Assembly: GCF_024623785.1 (NCBI RefSeq)
Contig: NZ_JANKBZ010000004.1
Span: 496,001-560,000, forward strand
Source of the DNA: Archangium lipolyticum
Lineage (GTDB): Bacteria > Myxococcota > Myxococcia > Myxococcales > Myxococcaceae
Length of the DNA: 64,000 nucleotides
Direction: 5' to 3'
Shown: positions 56,329-64,000 of the stretch, piece by piece
Layout: every line of letters begins with the position of its first letter
Numbering within the stretch: position 1 is the first letter of the stretch
Translations under genes and position numbers: made by a program
The notes under the pieces: generated by a model
The model's input: the letters and a program-made list of their open reading frames with translations, nothing else
Told to the model about the DNA's origin: nothing
Database searches by the model: none

Positions 56329-59061
56329 TCACTCCAGCACCTTCACCGCCTTTACCACGCCATCTCCCACGGCCTCTCCCTGGTGGATGGTGAAGCCCAG
56401 CCTGCGGCAGACGTGCTGCATCGCCCCGTTGCCCGACAGGATGTCCGCGACGATGCGCCGCAGCCCCCAGTCCCGGCCCACCGTCACCAGCCGGCTCAGC
56501 AGCTCCGACCCCAGGCCCTGCCGCTGCACCGCGTCGCTGATGAGCATCGCGAACTCGGCGTCCTCCGTCCCCGGCAGCCGTGTGAGGCGCCCCACCCCGA
56601 GAATCTCCCCGCCGCGCCTCCGCTCCACCACCAGTGCCATCTCCCGCCCGTAGTCGTTGAAGCAGATGCGCGCCAGCCGCTGGTGCGCCACGCGCTGGTC
56701 CAGCTTCATCATCCCCGCGTACCTCAAGAACACCGTCTGCTCCGACAGCGTCTTGTGGAACTCCACCATCTTCGGCTCGTCCTCGGGCCGGATGGGGCGG
56801 ATGTTCACCTCCTCCCCATCCTTCATCCTCCACCGGGCCACGTACTTCGTCGGGTACGGGAGGATGGCCAGCCGGGGCAGTTCCTCCTCCTTCACCTCCG
56901 GGCCGTGCAGCACCACGCGCGCGTCCAGCGCCACCAGCCGCCCCGCCGACGCCAGCAACGGGTTGATGTCCACCTCCTTGATGAAGCGCTGCTCCACCAC
57001 CAGCTGGCTGAAGCGCACCAGCAGCTTCTCCAGCTCGACCAGATCCACCGGTTTGCGCCCGCGCACGCCCCGCAGGGCCTCGTGGATGCGCGTCTGCTCC
57101 ATCATCCGCCGCGCCAGCGTCGTGTTCAGCGGCGGCAGGGCCAGAGCCCGGTCCTTGAACACCTCCACCAGCGTGCCACCCGCGCCGAACAGCAGCACCG
57201 GCCCGAACTGCGCGTCCAGGCTGCTGCCCATGATGAGCTCGTAGCCGTCCAGCTTCACCATCGGCTGCACCGTCACGCCATCGAACGCGTCCGCCTGGCC
57301 CAGCTCCTCCAGCTTCATCCGGATGCCATCGAAGGCGCTTCGCACCGCGTCCGCGTCGCAGAGGTTCAGCCGCACCCCGCCCACGTCCGACTTGTGCGTG
57401 ATCCGCTGCGAGTGCAGCTTCAGCACCACCGGGTAGCCCAGCGACTCCGCCTCGCGCACCGCCTCGTCCACGCCCCTGGCCAGCCGGGTCTCCACGGTGG
57501 GAATGCCATACGCGGCCAGCAGCCGCTTGGACTCGTGCTCCGTCAGCAGCAGGCGGCCCGCGGCGCGCGCGTCGCGGATGAGGGCCTCGGCCTCCTCGCG
57601 CCGCTCCGGCTCCTCCGTCAGCACGGGCGTCTCGTACAGCCCCTCCAGGTTGTACGTGTAGCGCCACATGTAATTGAAGATGCGCGCCGCCGTGTCCGGG
57701 TAGCCGAACGTCGGAATTCCCAGGTCGTTGAGGATGCGCTCGCCCGCCGCCACCTCCGAGCCTCCCATCCAGCTGGCGATCACCGGCTTGCCCATCTTCA
57801 CGTAGGGCTTGAGCCGGTCCGCCGTCTGCGTGGGCTCGGTCACGTCCTGCGGCGCGAGGATGACGAGCAGGCCGTCACTGTTCTCGTCCGCGCCCGCCAC
57901 CTCGAGGGCCTTCGCGTAGCGCTCGGGGTCCGCGTCGCCCAGGATGTCCACCGGGTTGCCGTGGCTCCACGCCGAGGGAAGGATGGCGTCCAGCTTCGCC
58001 ACCGTCTTGTCCGACAGCTTCGCCAGCTCGCCCCCGCCCATCACCAGCGCGTCCGTGGCGAGGACGCCCGGGCCGCCCGCGTTGGTGACGATGGTGAGCC
58101 GGCGGCCGTCCGGACGGGGCTGTTTGGCCAGCACCTCGGCCATGTAGAAGAGGTCCGCGATGGAGTCCACGCGCAGCACGCCCGTGCGCCGGAAGGCCGC
58201 GCTCAGCACCTCGTCACTGCCCGTGAGCGAGCCCGTGTGCGAGGCCGCCGCCGCCGCCGCCTGCGCCGTGCGTCCCGCCTTGATGACGATGATGGGCTTG
58301 TGCAGCGCCACCTCGCGCGCCGCCGACAGGAAGCCCCGCGCGTCACCAATCGTCTCCATGTAGAGGAGGATGCTGCGCGTGCGCGGGTCATCCCCCAGGT
58401 AATCGATGATGTCGCCCCACCCCACGTCCAGCATCGAGCCCATGGAGACGAAGGCGCTGAAGCCCACCGACTCGCGCATGCTCCAGTCGAGGATGGCCGT
58501 GAGCAGCGCGCCGCTCTGGCTGACGAAGGCCACGTTGCCCGATCGTGCCATGCCTCCCGCGAAGGTGGCGTTGAGCCCGCTCGGCGGCCGCATCACCCCC
58601 AGGCAGTTGGGCCCGATGATGCGGATGCCCGCCTCGCGGGCGATCTGACGGACCTCCTGCTCCAGCTTCACGCCCTCGGGGCCGATTTCCTTGAACCCCG
58701 CGGAGATGATGATGGCGCCCTTCACCCCTGCCTGCGCGCACTCGCGCATCACGCCGGGCACGGTGGTGGACGGCGTGACGATGATGGCCAGGTCCACGGG
58801 CTCGGGCAGTGCATCGAGCGACGGCCAGGCCCGGATGCCCAGCACGTTCGTGCGCTTGGGATTGATGGGGTAGACGGTGCCCCCGAAGGGGCTGCTGATG
58901 AGGTTCCAGAGGATGGTGCGCCCCACGCTCCCCTGCCGTTCGCTCGCCCCCACCACCGCCACGCTGCGCGGATTGAAGATGGCGTCGAGTGGATGACGGC
59001 CTCGCAGGTGCAGCAGGTCGTACGAGGGATCGTTGGGCGGCGGACGCTTCGTCTGGGCCAT
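56329..59061 (-). CDS. PatZ-like protein: ADP-forming acyl-CoA synthetase domains plus GNAT acetyltransferase
   Basis: 910 residues. CoA-binding domain ([18 protein letters not shown]), succinyl-CoA-ligase-like domains ([15 protein letters not shown]), an ATP-grasp domain ([32 protein letters not shown]), and a C-terminal GNAT domain with [13 protein letters not shown]. Proteins of this form acetylate lysines, notably of acetyl-CoA synthetase, and link acyl-CoA state to metabolism. The ACD-type phospho-His segment [13 protein letters not shown] (His275) is intact here, unlike in enterobacterial Pat, so synthetase activity may be retained. The start at 59059-59061 is before the CoA-binding domain. 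It diverges from the SitA6-like gene. Confidence 0.88.
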   Translation of the reverse strand: MAQTKRPPPNDPSYDLLHLRGRHPLDAIFNPRSVAVVGASERQGSVGRTILWNLISSPFGGTVYPINPKRTNVLGIRAWPSLDALPEPVDLAIIVTPSTTVPGVMRECAQAGVKGAIIISAGFKEIGPEGVKLEQEVRQIAREAGIRIIGPNCLGVMRPPSGLNATFAGGMARSGNVAFVSQSGALLTAILDWSMRESVGFSAFVSMGSMLDVGWGDIIDYLGDDPRTRSILLYMETIGDARGFLSAAREVALHKPIIVIKAGRTAQAAAAAASHTGSLTGSDEVLSAAFRRTGVLRVDSIADLFYMAEVLAKQPRPDGRRLTIVTNAGGPGVLATDALVMGGGELAKLSDKTVAKLDAILPSAWSHGNPVDILGDADPERYAKALEVAGADENSDGLLVILAPQDVTEPTQTADRLKPYVKMGKPVIASWMGGSEVAAGERILNDLGIPTFGYPDTAARIFNYMWRYTYNLEGLYETPVLTEEPERREEAEALIRDARAAGRLLLTEHESKRLLAAYGIPTVETRLARGVDEAVREAESLGYPVVLKLHSQRITHKSDVGGVRLNLCDADAVRSAFDGIRMKLEELGQADAFDGVTVQPMVKLDGYELIMGSSLDAQFGPVLLFGAGGTLVEVFKDRALALPPLNTTLARRMMEQTRIHEALRGVRGRKPVDLVELEKLLVRFSQLVVEQRFIKEVDINPLLASAGRLVALDARVVLHGPEVKEEELPRLAILPYPTKYVARWRMKDGEEVNIRPIRPEDEPKMVEFHKTLSEQTVFLRYAGMMKLDQRVAHQRLARICFNDYGREMALVVERRRGGEILGVGRLTRLPGTEDAEFAMLISDAVQRQGLGSELLSRLVTVGRDWGLRRIVADILSGNGAMQHVCRRLGFTIHQGEAVGDGVVKAVKVLE

Positions 59062-59203
59062 AGAGTCCGCTTTCTGGTCCCGAATGACCTCGGGTTCAAC
59101 AGCAACCGTGTGGCGAGCACACGCCGCGTTACCTGAGCGGCAATGGAAACGGCGAGGACACGGGGGTGTGGCGGATGTGGAACAGGCTACGCTTCGCGGA
59201 CCC

Positions 59204-59875
59204 ATGAGAGCCCCGCCGAGAATCTGGCTGCCACTGCTCGGGCTGTTGGCCGCATGCGCGACCTCGAGCCCCGTTACGCGGGAGGAGAACCAAGCCCCGG
59301 AGGTGGTGTCCTCCTGGGAGGAGGGATGCGAGGACGAGCGCAGCCTCGTCCTGCTGTGCCGTGATGAGGGAGAGGAGTGTGGCTTCTTCCGCTGCCGGGA
59401 GGTGGTTCCCCGCGAGGTGCTGTTGGCCTACCGGGGCGGCGGCTACATCCCGGGCGCCTCACCCGCTTCTCCTCGCCGTTGGTGGGGCCACCCCGGAGGC
59501 TGGCCACGCAACAACGAGCCCGTCCTCACCTTCCGCTTCAACCGTCACTTCGACCCCAAGCCTCCTGCCTTCCTCCTTCCTCCGGGCCGTTGGGTTCGTC
59601 ATCACCTCTTTCCCCAAGCCAGGGAGCTCAGGGAGTGGTTCCATCAGCGGGGGATACCTGACATCCACCAGTTCACTCTCCTCATTCCGGAACATGTCCA
59701 CATCCGCATCCACAGCGGTGGACCTCGTGGGGGCCTGTGGAACCAAGCCTGGTGGGACTTCATGGAAGCCCGCCCCTATGCGTCACCCGAGGCCATCTAC
59801 CGGCACGCGAGAGAGCTGATGTTCCGCTTCGAGCTGACGGGTCCCATTGTGCCGTATCATCGCGGAGGACGCTGA
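59204..59875 (+). CDS. SitA6-family polymorphic toxin lipoprotein
   Basis: 223 residues. Signal peptide with lipobox LLAAC (Cys18), the family N-terminal block ([32 protein letters not shown]) and a C-terminal toxin domain: [49 protein letters not shown]. The His pair (133-134) with His155, 164-170 fits an HNH/AHH-type nuclease. SitA lipoproteins are passed between myxobacterial cells by TraAB outer-membrane exchange and kill non-immune kin. The gene directly downstream is the expected immunity partner. Codon use seems less GC-biased than in neighbouring genes. Confidence 0.85.
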   Translation: MRAPPRIWLPLLGLLAACATSSPVTREENQAPEVVSSWEEGCEDERSLVLLCRDEGEECGFFRCREVVPREVLLAYRGGGYIPGASPASPRRWWGHPGGWPRNNEPVLTFRFNRHFDPKPPAFLLPPGRWVRHHLFPQARELREWFHQRGIPDIHQFTLLIPEHVHIRIHSGGPRGGLWNQAWWDFMEARPYASPEAIYRHARELMFRFELTGPIVPYHRGGR

Positions 59876-59884
59876 GGTGGCGAG

Positions 59885-60601
59885 ATGACGAAATTCTATC
59901 GGCTCCGAGCACCGAGACCGTCACGGTACACCGGCAATCTCGACGCCAGGCACAAGTGGGGCAGCCTCCCTGGGCTTCACTGCTCCGAATGCGGAGCCAC
60001 CTGGGCAGGCAGCGCGACCGCGTACCCAGGCGTGGACTTGTCTTCCATTCCCGAGCGCGGAGAGTATGAGAGGCCTCGACCGGAGCCCTTCGAGGAGTTC
60101 GTGAGGTTGCGGGAACGGGTGCGGCCACTCGTACCTCCTGGTGGCCAACTGCTCCCGGGTGCCGAGTTCGGTCCGCTGGTGGGCTCAGCCACGGGCACCT
60201 TCAGCCCACTCTTCCTCCATTTCGCACGAACGAAGTTGGTGAGCCGCGAGGCATTGGAGCAACTCCAGGCCGCGGGTGTCCGAGGACTGCGTGCATTCCC
60301 GACGGAGCTACGTTTCCGGCAGAAGAAACACCCGGAGATGCTGGAGCTGGAAATCCTGGCCCACGGGAAGCTGCATCCAGACTGCACGCCCCAGCGGTCT
60401 CCGCCTTGTGCCCGGTGTGGCTGGGATGACTTCGCCTTCCCAGAGGAGCCCCTGCTGGACGCAGCATCACTCCCCACGCACACCGACCTGTTCCGCCTGA
60501 GTGATTTCGAAACGATTCTCATCGGCACCGAACGCCTCGTGGACGCGGTGCGCCGCCTGAATCTGGACGGAGCCGACATCCACGAGGTGCCCGTGCGTTG
60601 A
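59885..60601 (+). CDS. SitI6-family double-CxxCG immunity protein
   Basis: 238 residues, cytoplasmic (no signal peptide). Two zinc-type motifs CSECG (33-37) and CARCG (175-179) are the family's double CxxCG signature. The start ATG lies nine bases after the toxin stop with GAGG between, so toxin and immunity are co-translated. Expected to bind and neutralise the SitA6-type toxin made by itself or kin. No traA or traB is in this window. The 22 bases to the convergent reductase gene contain a short inverted repeat. Confidence 0.85.
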   Translation: MTKFYRLRAPRPSRYTGNLDARHKWGSLPGLHCSECGATWAGSATAYPGVDLSSIPERGEYERPRPEPFEEFVRLRERVRPLVPPGGQLLPGAEFGPLVGSATGTFSPLFLHFARTKLVSREALEQLQAAGVRGLRAFPTELRFRQKKHPEMLELEILAHGKLHPDCTPQRSPPCARCGWDDFAFPEEPLLDAASLPTHTDLFRLSDFETILIGTERLVDAVRRLNLDGADIHEVPVR

Positions 60602-60622
60602 GGCCTCGAGCCTCCTGGCGCC

Positions 60623-61258
60623 TCAGTACGCCGCGGTGAAGCGGCGGCGCACGAACTTCGGCTTCTCGAGCTCGTCGATGAGCGCCACCGCGTAATCCTC
60701 GGCGGAGATGGCGCTGTTGCCCTTGGCGTCCGTCACCAGCTGGTCCGTGCCGGTGCGGTACTTCCCGGTGCGCTCTCCCGGCTGGATGAGCGCGGCCGGG
60801 GCGAAGAACGTCCAGTCGAGGTCCGACTGACGGTACACGTCGTACGCCGCGATGTGCGCCAGCGCGATGGGTTTCCAGGCGGCCGGGAAGGACGGCGTGT
60901 CCACCACCCGCACGCCCGGAGCCACCTCGAGACCCCCCGCCCCACCCACCACCACGAGCCGGCCCACCCCGGCGCGCTTCACCCCCGTCACGAGCGACTG
61001 CGCCGTGGCGGCGAGCGCCTCGGTGACGTCTCCCTGCCGCGGACCGATGGCCGTCACCACCGCGTCATGTCCCCCGGCCACCTGCGCCACGCTGGCCGGG
61101 TCTCGCGCGTCTCCCGAGACCACCTTCAGGTTCGCGTGCTTCAGGTCGAAGCCCGCGGCATTGCGTGCGATGGCCGTGACCTGGTGACCCCGCGACAGGG
61201 CCTCCTGGGCGATGCGGCGGCCAATGGTTCCCGTGGCTCCATAGAGTGCGATCTTCAT
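60623..61258 (-). CDS. NAD(P)-binding atypical SDR reductase
   Basis: 211 residues. N-terminal NAD(P) motif MKIALYGATGTIGRRIAQEAL, then GHDAVVTAIGP and a GRLVVVGGAGGLEVAPG segment. It lacks the Tyr-x-x-x-Lys of classical SDRs, as usual for the NmrA/YwnB-like group. Such reductases are often found beside HxlR or TetR regulators and respond to quinone or electrophile stress. The ATG at 61256-61258 is close to two matching palindromes (61294-61318, 61372-61395), which probably bind a repressor of this gene. Confidence 0.85.
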   Translation of the reverse strand: MKIALYGATGTIGRRIAQEALSRGHQVTAIARNAAGFDLKHANLKVVSGDARDPASVAQVAGGHDAVVTAIGPRQGDVTEALAATAQSLVTGVKRAGVGRLVVVGGAGGLEVAPGVRVVDTPSFPAAWKPIALAHIAAYDVYRQSDLDWTFFAPAALIQPGERTGKYRTGTDQLVTDAKGNSAISAEDYAVALIDELEKPKFVRRRFTAAY

Positions 61259-61293
61259 GGTTCTTGTCCTTCCCTCGAAATGCTTCCCGCTCC

Positions 61294-61318
61294 TTCCGTA
61301 ACCATCATGGTTACGGAA
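61294..61318. promoter_or_regulatory. Operator palindrome 1
   Basis: A perfect inverted repeat with 12-bp arms around one central base: TTCCGTAACCAT-C-ATGGTTACGGAA. It shares the core TCCGTAAC-N7-GTTACGGA with operator 2 at 61372-61395, 78 bases away, and lies 35 bases before the reductase start. Confidence 0.75.
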
Positions 61319-61371
61319 TGGGGCAAAAAAAATCAGCCCGACGGCTGCTGTTCATCGTGTTCCGCTCTCTT

Positions 61372-61395
61372 TTCCGTAACAGGTATAGTTACGGA
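61372..61395. promoter_or_regulatory. Operator palindrome 2
   Basis: TTCCGTAAC-AGGTATA-GTTACGGA, with the same 8-bp arms and 7-base spacer as operator 1. It lies between the reductase gene and the gene at 61472, so it may control either or both. Confidence 0.72.
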
Positions 61396-61471
61396 TGGGA
61401 CGGCTGTCAACCTGGAGTGGCCCGGGTACCGGCTACGCGGGAAGCCCGCTCGGCGGTAGGCTCGCCGGGCC

Positions 61472-61960
61472 ATGGCTCGCCGCAAACAGGCCGATGAGAC
61501 CACCGCCCGTGTCCGCAACCTCATCGCGCTCGACTCCGCCAACATCATGCGGAGACTCGACGCGCGCCGGGGAGAGATGTTCGTCCTCTTCTCCCGCCTG
61601 CGCAGCCGCGAGCCCATGCTCAGCACCCTCTCTACCCGGTACGCCTCGGCCACCTTCCACGACCTCATGAACCTGCCCGCGCGCGAGCAGTCCGTCGTGG
61701 ACCACTTCTACGAGTGCCTGGACTCGCTGCGCTGGTACTTCACCTACACCGAGGACATGCCCAGCACCGCCCAGCAGACCTTCAACACCCTCCACCGCCG
61801 GCTCGAGGAGGCCCACCGCCAGCTCGTCGCGACCATCGGCCACCCCGTCACCCCCGAGGGCACCACCGTCGTCGAGGGCGAGGTCCTCCGCCGCGAGGAC
61901 TCCGCACCCGAGGCCGCGCTCGTCCGCGCCTCGCCTCCCCGCCGCCGCCGCGCGGAGTGA
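61472..61960 (+). CDS. Hypothetical helical protein
   Basis: 162 residues, soluble and helix-rich, with no family recognised. Recognisable stretches are NLIALDSANIMRRLDARRGEMF, TRYASATFHDLMNLPAREQS and DHFYECLDSLRWYFTYTEDM. The C-terminal 25 residues are Arg-rich and probably disordered. No signal peptide or membrane helix. The upstream region carries operator 2 and may make it co-regulated with the divergent reductase. Confidence 0.7.
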   Translation: MARRKQADETTARVRNLIALDSANIMRRLDARRGEMFVLFSRLRSREPMLSTLSTRYASATFHDLMNLPAREQSVVDHFYECLDSLRWYFTYTEDMPSTAQQTFNTLHRRLEEAHRQLVATIGHPVTPEGTTVVEGEVLRREDSAPEAALVRASPPRRRRAE

Positions 61961-62117
61961 CGCATCCGTCACCACGCGGCGGGTCGAGCCACCGTCAGAC
62001 CGCATGCGCGCCTCCAGGGCCGAGGCCGGAGCGCTCGGCGGGACCAGCGCCCCTCACCGTGGGGCCCCCTCCTGTCTCCTGGAACACGACGAATCTTCAT
62101 CGTCAGGAGGAAGTCCG

Positions 62118-62525
62118 ATGCGAGCTCCGCGCCTCATCCCCCCGCTCTGTTGTGCGCTGTGGCTGTTCCAGGCCCTGCCGGCGAGCGCCGCCCCACCCAC
62201 TCCAGGAGGAGAGCCTCCAGCGGGGCTCATCCAGGCCAATGCCGAGGCCCTCTGCTTCTTCATGGAAGAGATAGCGGCTCAGCCCAAGCAGCCGGACTGC
62301 GAGGAGAAGACAGCCCAGGAGCTCTCCGCGCTCTACCCCAGCCTGCCACCGGCTCAGCGCGCACAGCTCCAGCAGCTCCAGGCCGAGTGGCCGACGCTCC
62401 GCCAGCAATGGCTGGCGCTCGATGAGACGCAGAAGGAGACCATCCGGAGTCAGTGGGCGGCGATGGCCCAGGAGCAGCAGTCCCAACAGGGAGTGGGAGG
62501 CTCCGGACCTTCACCCACCCCGTAG
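62118..62525 (+). CDS. Small secreted helical protein
   Basis: 135 residues. Signal peptide (PLCCALWLFQALPASA, cleavage near ASA-APP), then a Pro-rich linker and an all-helical region rich in Gln, Ala, Leu and Trp (TAQELSALYPSLPPAQRAQL). Two Cys (CFFMEE, DCEEK) could pair. AGGAGGAAG precedes the ATG at 62118. Function unknown. It is followed 47 bases later by the SDR gene on the same strand. Confidence 0.75.
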   Translation: MRAPRLIPPLCCALWLFQALPASAAPPTPGGEPPAGLIQANAEALCFFMEEIAAQPKQPDCEEKTAQELSALYPSLPPAQRAQLQQLQAEWPTLRQQWLALDETQKETIRSQWAAMAQEQQSQQGVGGSGPSPTP

Positions 62526-62572
62526 CGGCCATGTGTATAAGGAGGGCGCTCAGCAGGAGGAGACCCTCTGGT

Positions 62573-63352
62573 ATGGACTTGCAGCTCTCTGGCAGGGTGG
62601 TGTTGGTCACGGGTGGTTCGGAGGGGCTTGGCGCCGCCGTGTGCGACCGGCTCGTCCGGGAGGGGGCACGCGTGGCGCTGTGCGCCCGGAATCCGCGGCG
62701 GCTGGAGGACACCGCGGCCACCCTGCGCTCGCTCGGAGGCGAGGTGCTCGCGGTCCCCGCCGACGTGTCGCGCGCGGAGGACCTCGAGCGCTTCGTGTCC
62801 GCCGCGCACGAGCGCTGGGGACGCGTGGACGCGCTGGTGAACAACGCCGGCTCGGCCTCGGCGAAGGCCTTCCTCTCGGTCACCGACGCGGAGTGGGAGG
62901 AGGATCTCCAGCTCAAGCTGTTCGCGGCGATGCGCGCCGTGCGGCTGACGGTGCCCCACCTGCGCGCGGCTGGAGGCGGAGCCATCGTCAACGTGCTGTC
63001 CATCAAGGCCAAGGAGCCCGGGAAGAACACCACGCCCTCCTCGGTGTCCCGCGCGGCGGGGATGGCGCTGACGAAGGTGCTCTCCAAGGAGCTGGGGCCG
63101 GAGGGCATCCGCGTCAACGCCGTGCTCGTGGGGATGATCGAGAGCGGCCAGTGGGAACGCCGCGCCCAGGCCGCGGGCAAGCCGCCGGAGGTGCTGTACG
63201 CCGAGCGGAGCCGGGAGGCGGGGGTGCCTCTCGGGCGCATGGGCCGGGCCGAGGAGTTCGCCGACGTGGTGGCCTTCCTCGTCTCGTCGCGCGCCTCCTA
63301 TGTGACGGGCACGGCCATCAACGTGGATGGCGGCCTGTCCGGCGCCGTCTGA
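62573..63352 (+). CDS. SDR-family protein lacking the catalytic Tyr and Lys
   Basis: 259 residues. Rossmann fold with the cofactor motif TGGSEGLG (13-20), VNNAG (89-93) and the catalytic Ser in NVLS (143). Where the Tyr-x-x-x-Lys should be, the sequence reads PSSVSRAAG, giving Ser156 and Arg160. The rest of the fold, including the C-terminal GRMGRAEEFADVVAFLVS and GTAINVDGG, is normal. Either it uses other residues, or it binds NAD(P) without reductase activity. A GGAGGAGA lies 12 bases before the chosen ATG; an alternative ATG at 62531 lies upstream. Confidence 0.8.
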   Translation: MDLQLSGRVVLVTGGSEGLGAAVCDRLVREGARVALCARNPRRLEDTAATLRSLGGEVLAVPADVSRAEDLERFVSAAHERWGRVDALVNNAGSASAKAFLSVTDAEWEEDLQLKLFAAMRAVRLTVPHLRAAGGGAIVNVLSIKAKEPGKNTTPSSVSRAAGMALTKVLSKELGPEGIRVNAVLVGMIESGQWERRAQAAGKPPEVLYAERSREAGVPLGRMGRAEEFADVVAFLVSSRASYVTGTAINVDGGLSGAV

Positions 63353-63452
63353 GGAGAGGAGGCGAGCGGGAGAGCGCCAGACCGCCCGGCGCGGGGGCTT
63401 CGCGGCCGGTTCCTGTCTCGGTCCGGAGCTTTCGTCTAGAGTCCCGGGCCGC

Positions 63453-64000
63453 ATGCTCGAAGCTTCTCGTGGCCGGCGGTGGGCGTTCATCCTCACCCCG
63501 TTCCTCCTCTGTGCGCTCGGCGGGGCCCTCTGGCACTCCGGGTCTCCGAATCCTGTGCGCCGGCAGTCCCGGACTCCGCACACCGTCAGGTCCTCCGCGC
63601 AGCCCGGCAAGCCCTTGCGGCTCGCTCAGGCCCCCCTGCCCGCGCAGCCCGCTCAGGCCCCCGAGCCCTCCATCCGCCGCGCACTGCCCCCGCCCTCGCC
63701 CCGGGCGCTCAAGCTCCACCAGCTCGGAGAGAAGCTCGGCGTGCGCCCGGAGATCCGCCTGGAGAACCCCTGCGTCCTTCAGTCCGGGACCGCCTGTGCC
63801 CGCACGGCCCTCACCCCCTTCTTCGAGTCCCTCGACACCCTCTCCGCCGGCAAAGCCTCCGCCCCCGCCGTCATCTCCGCGTTCGGCAACTCGCTGATCG
63901 CCGGAGATCGCATCGTGGACGTGGTGCGCGAGGAGCTCGGCGGTGCCTTCGGTGACGGCGGCCGCGGCGTGCTCTTCGTGGACCGGCTCGCGCCGTACGG
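63453..64000 (+). CDS. SGNH-hydrolase-like exported protein (partial, runs off window)
   Basis: The visible 182 codons start at an ATG at 63453 with a signal-anchor helix (WAFILTPFLLCALGGALWH), a Pro/Arg-rich linker, then ENPCVLQSGTACARTALTPFF and the start of an esterase-like domain (AVISAFGNSLIAGDRIVDVVREEL). That block resembles the GDSL nucleophile block but has Asn where Asp is usual (FGNSL). The remaining catalytic blocks lie beyond the right edge. The frame stays open to position 64000. Confidence 0.7.
   Translation, partial: MLEASRGRRWAFILTPFLLCALGGALWHSGSPNPVRRQSRTPHTVRSSAQPGKPLRLAQAPLPAQPAQAPEPSIRRALPPPSPRALKLHQLGEKLGVRPEIRLENPCVLQSGTACARTALTPFFESLDTLSAGKASAPAVISAFGNSLIAGDRIVDVVREELGGAFGDGGRGVLFVDRLAPY

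Noticed and set aside
56014-59136. A 1040-codon plus-strand open frame opposite the PatZ-like gene
   Set aside because: Its composition (His, Arg, Gln, Leu runs) and lack of any motif mark it as a shadow of the real minus-strand gene.

Overview
This 64 kb window looks like myxobacterial chromosome, most likely from the Cystobacterineae (Archangium, Cystobacter or Myxococcus type). I infer this from very high GC with strong third-position GC bias, four large Ser/Thr protein kinases with AAA/TPR tails, many lipoproteins, an FHA-sigma54 activator, a secreted glycine-rich protein ending in a MYXO-CTERM-like tail, and a SitA6/SitI6-type toxin-immunity pair known from myxobacterial outer-membrane exchange. 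I see no rRNA, tRNA, CRISPR array, IS element or phage module. Both edges cut genes (bioY on the left, an SGNH-like esterase on the right).

Layout. 1-7.5 kb, mostly minus strand: biotin uptake operon bioM-bioN-bioY, a type II NADH dehydrogenase, a four-helix membrane protein, an M24 peptidase lipoprotein, a Kelch lipoprotein and a PRC-barrel-like protein. 7.6-16.4 kb: a hybrid sensor kinase, an endonuclease/exonuclease/phosphatase lipoprotein, a GNAT enzyme and surface proteins. 16.5-23.4 kb, plus strand: two Ser/Thr kinases flanking a lipoprotein. 23.4-26.5 kb: an FHA-sigma54 activator next to a Cys-rich secreted protein preceded by a very good sigma54 promoter. 26.5-30.8 kb: alpha/beta hydrolase, DUF4476 and DUF2809 proteins, a cold-shock protein and small proteins.

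30.3-43.4 kb is a co-directional minus-strand cluster: kinase, cupin, membrane-anchored duplicated protein, DyP peroxidase, second kinase, sigma factor and repeat lipoprotein. The two kinases are close paralogues whose cyclase-like domain has lost a metal-binding Asp. Divergent from this cluster lie a single-domain response regulator, an ECF sigma factor and an MHYT histidine kinase (43.7-46.9 kb). I consider this the best candidate for an undescribed system: a kinase- and sigma-factor-controlled DyP peroxidase module with an unrecognised membrane partner.

47-64 kb: membrane protein, GDSL lipoprotein, CrtI-like oxidoreductase converging on a class II photolyase, an orphan copy of the myxobacterial kinase C-terminal tail, a HEAT protein, YeiH with a LysR regulator, a PatZ-like acyltransferase, the SitA6/SitI6 pair, an NAD(P)-binding reductase with two operator palindromes, small secreted proteins and an SDR lacking the usual Tyr/Lys.

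Four copies of a roughly 35-bp REP-like palindrome are scattered through the window. Two form an inverted pair and one supplies the last codons and stop of a histidine kinase gene. Family assignments rest on motifs read by eye; no database search was run.
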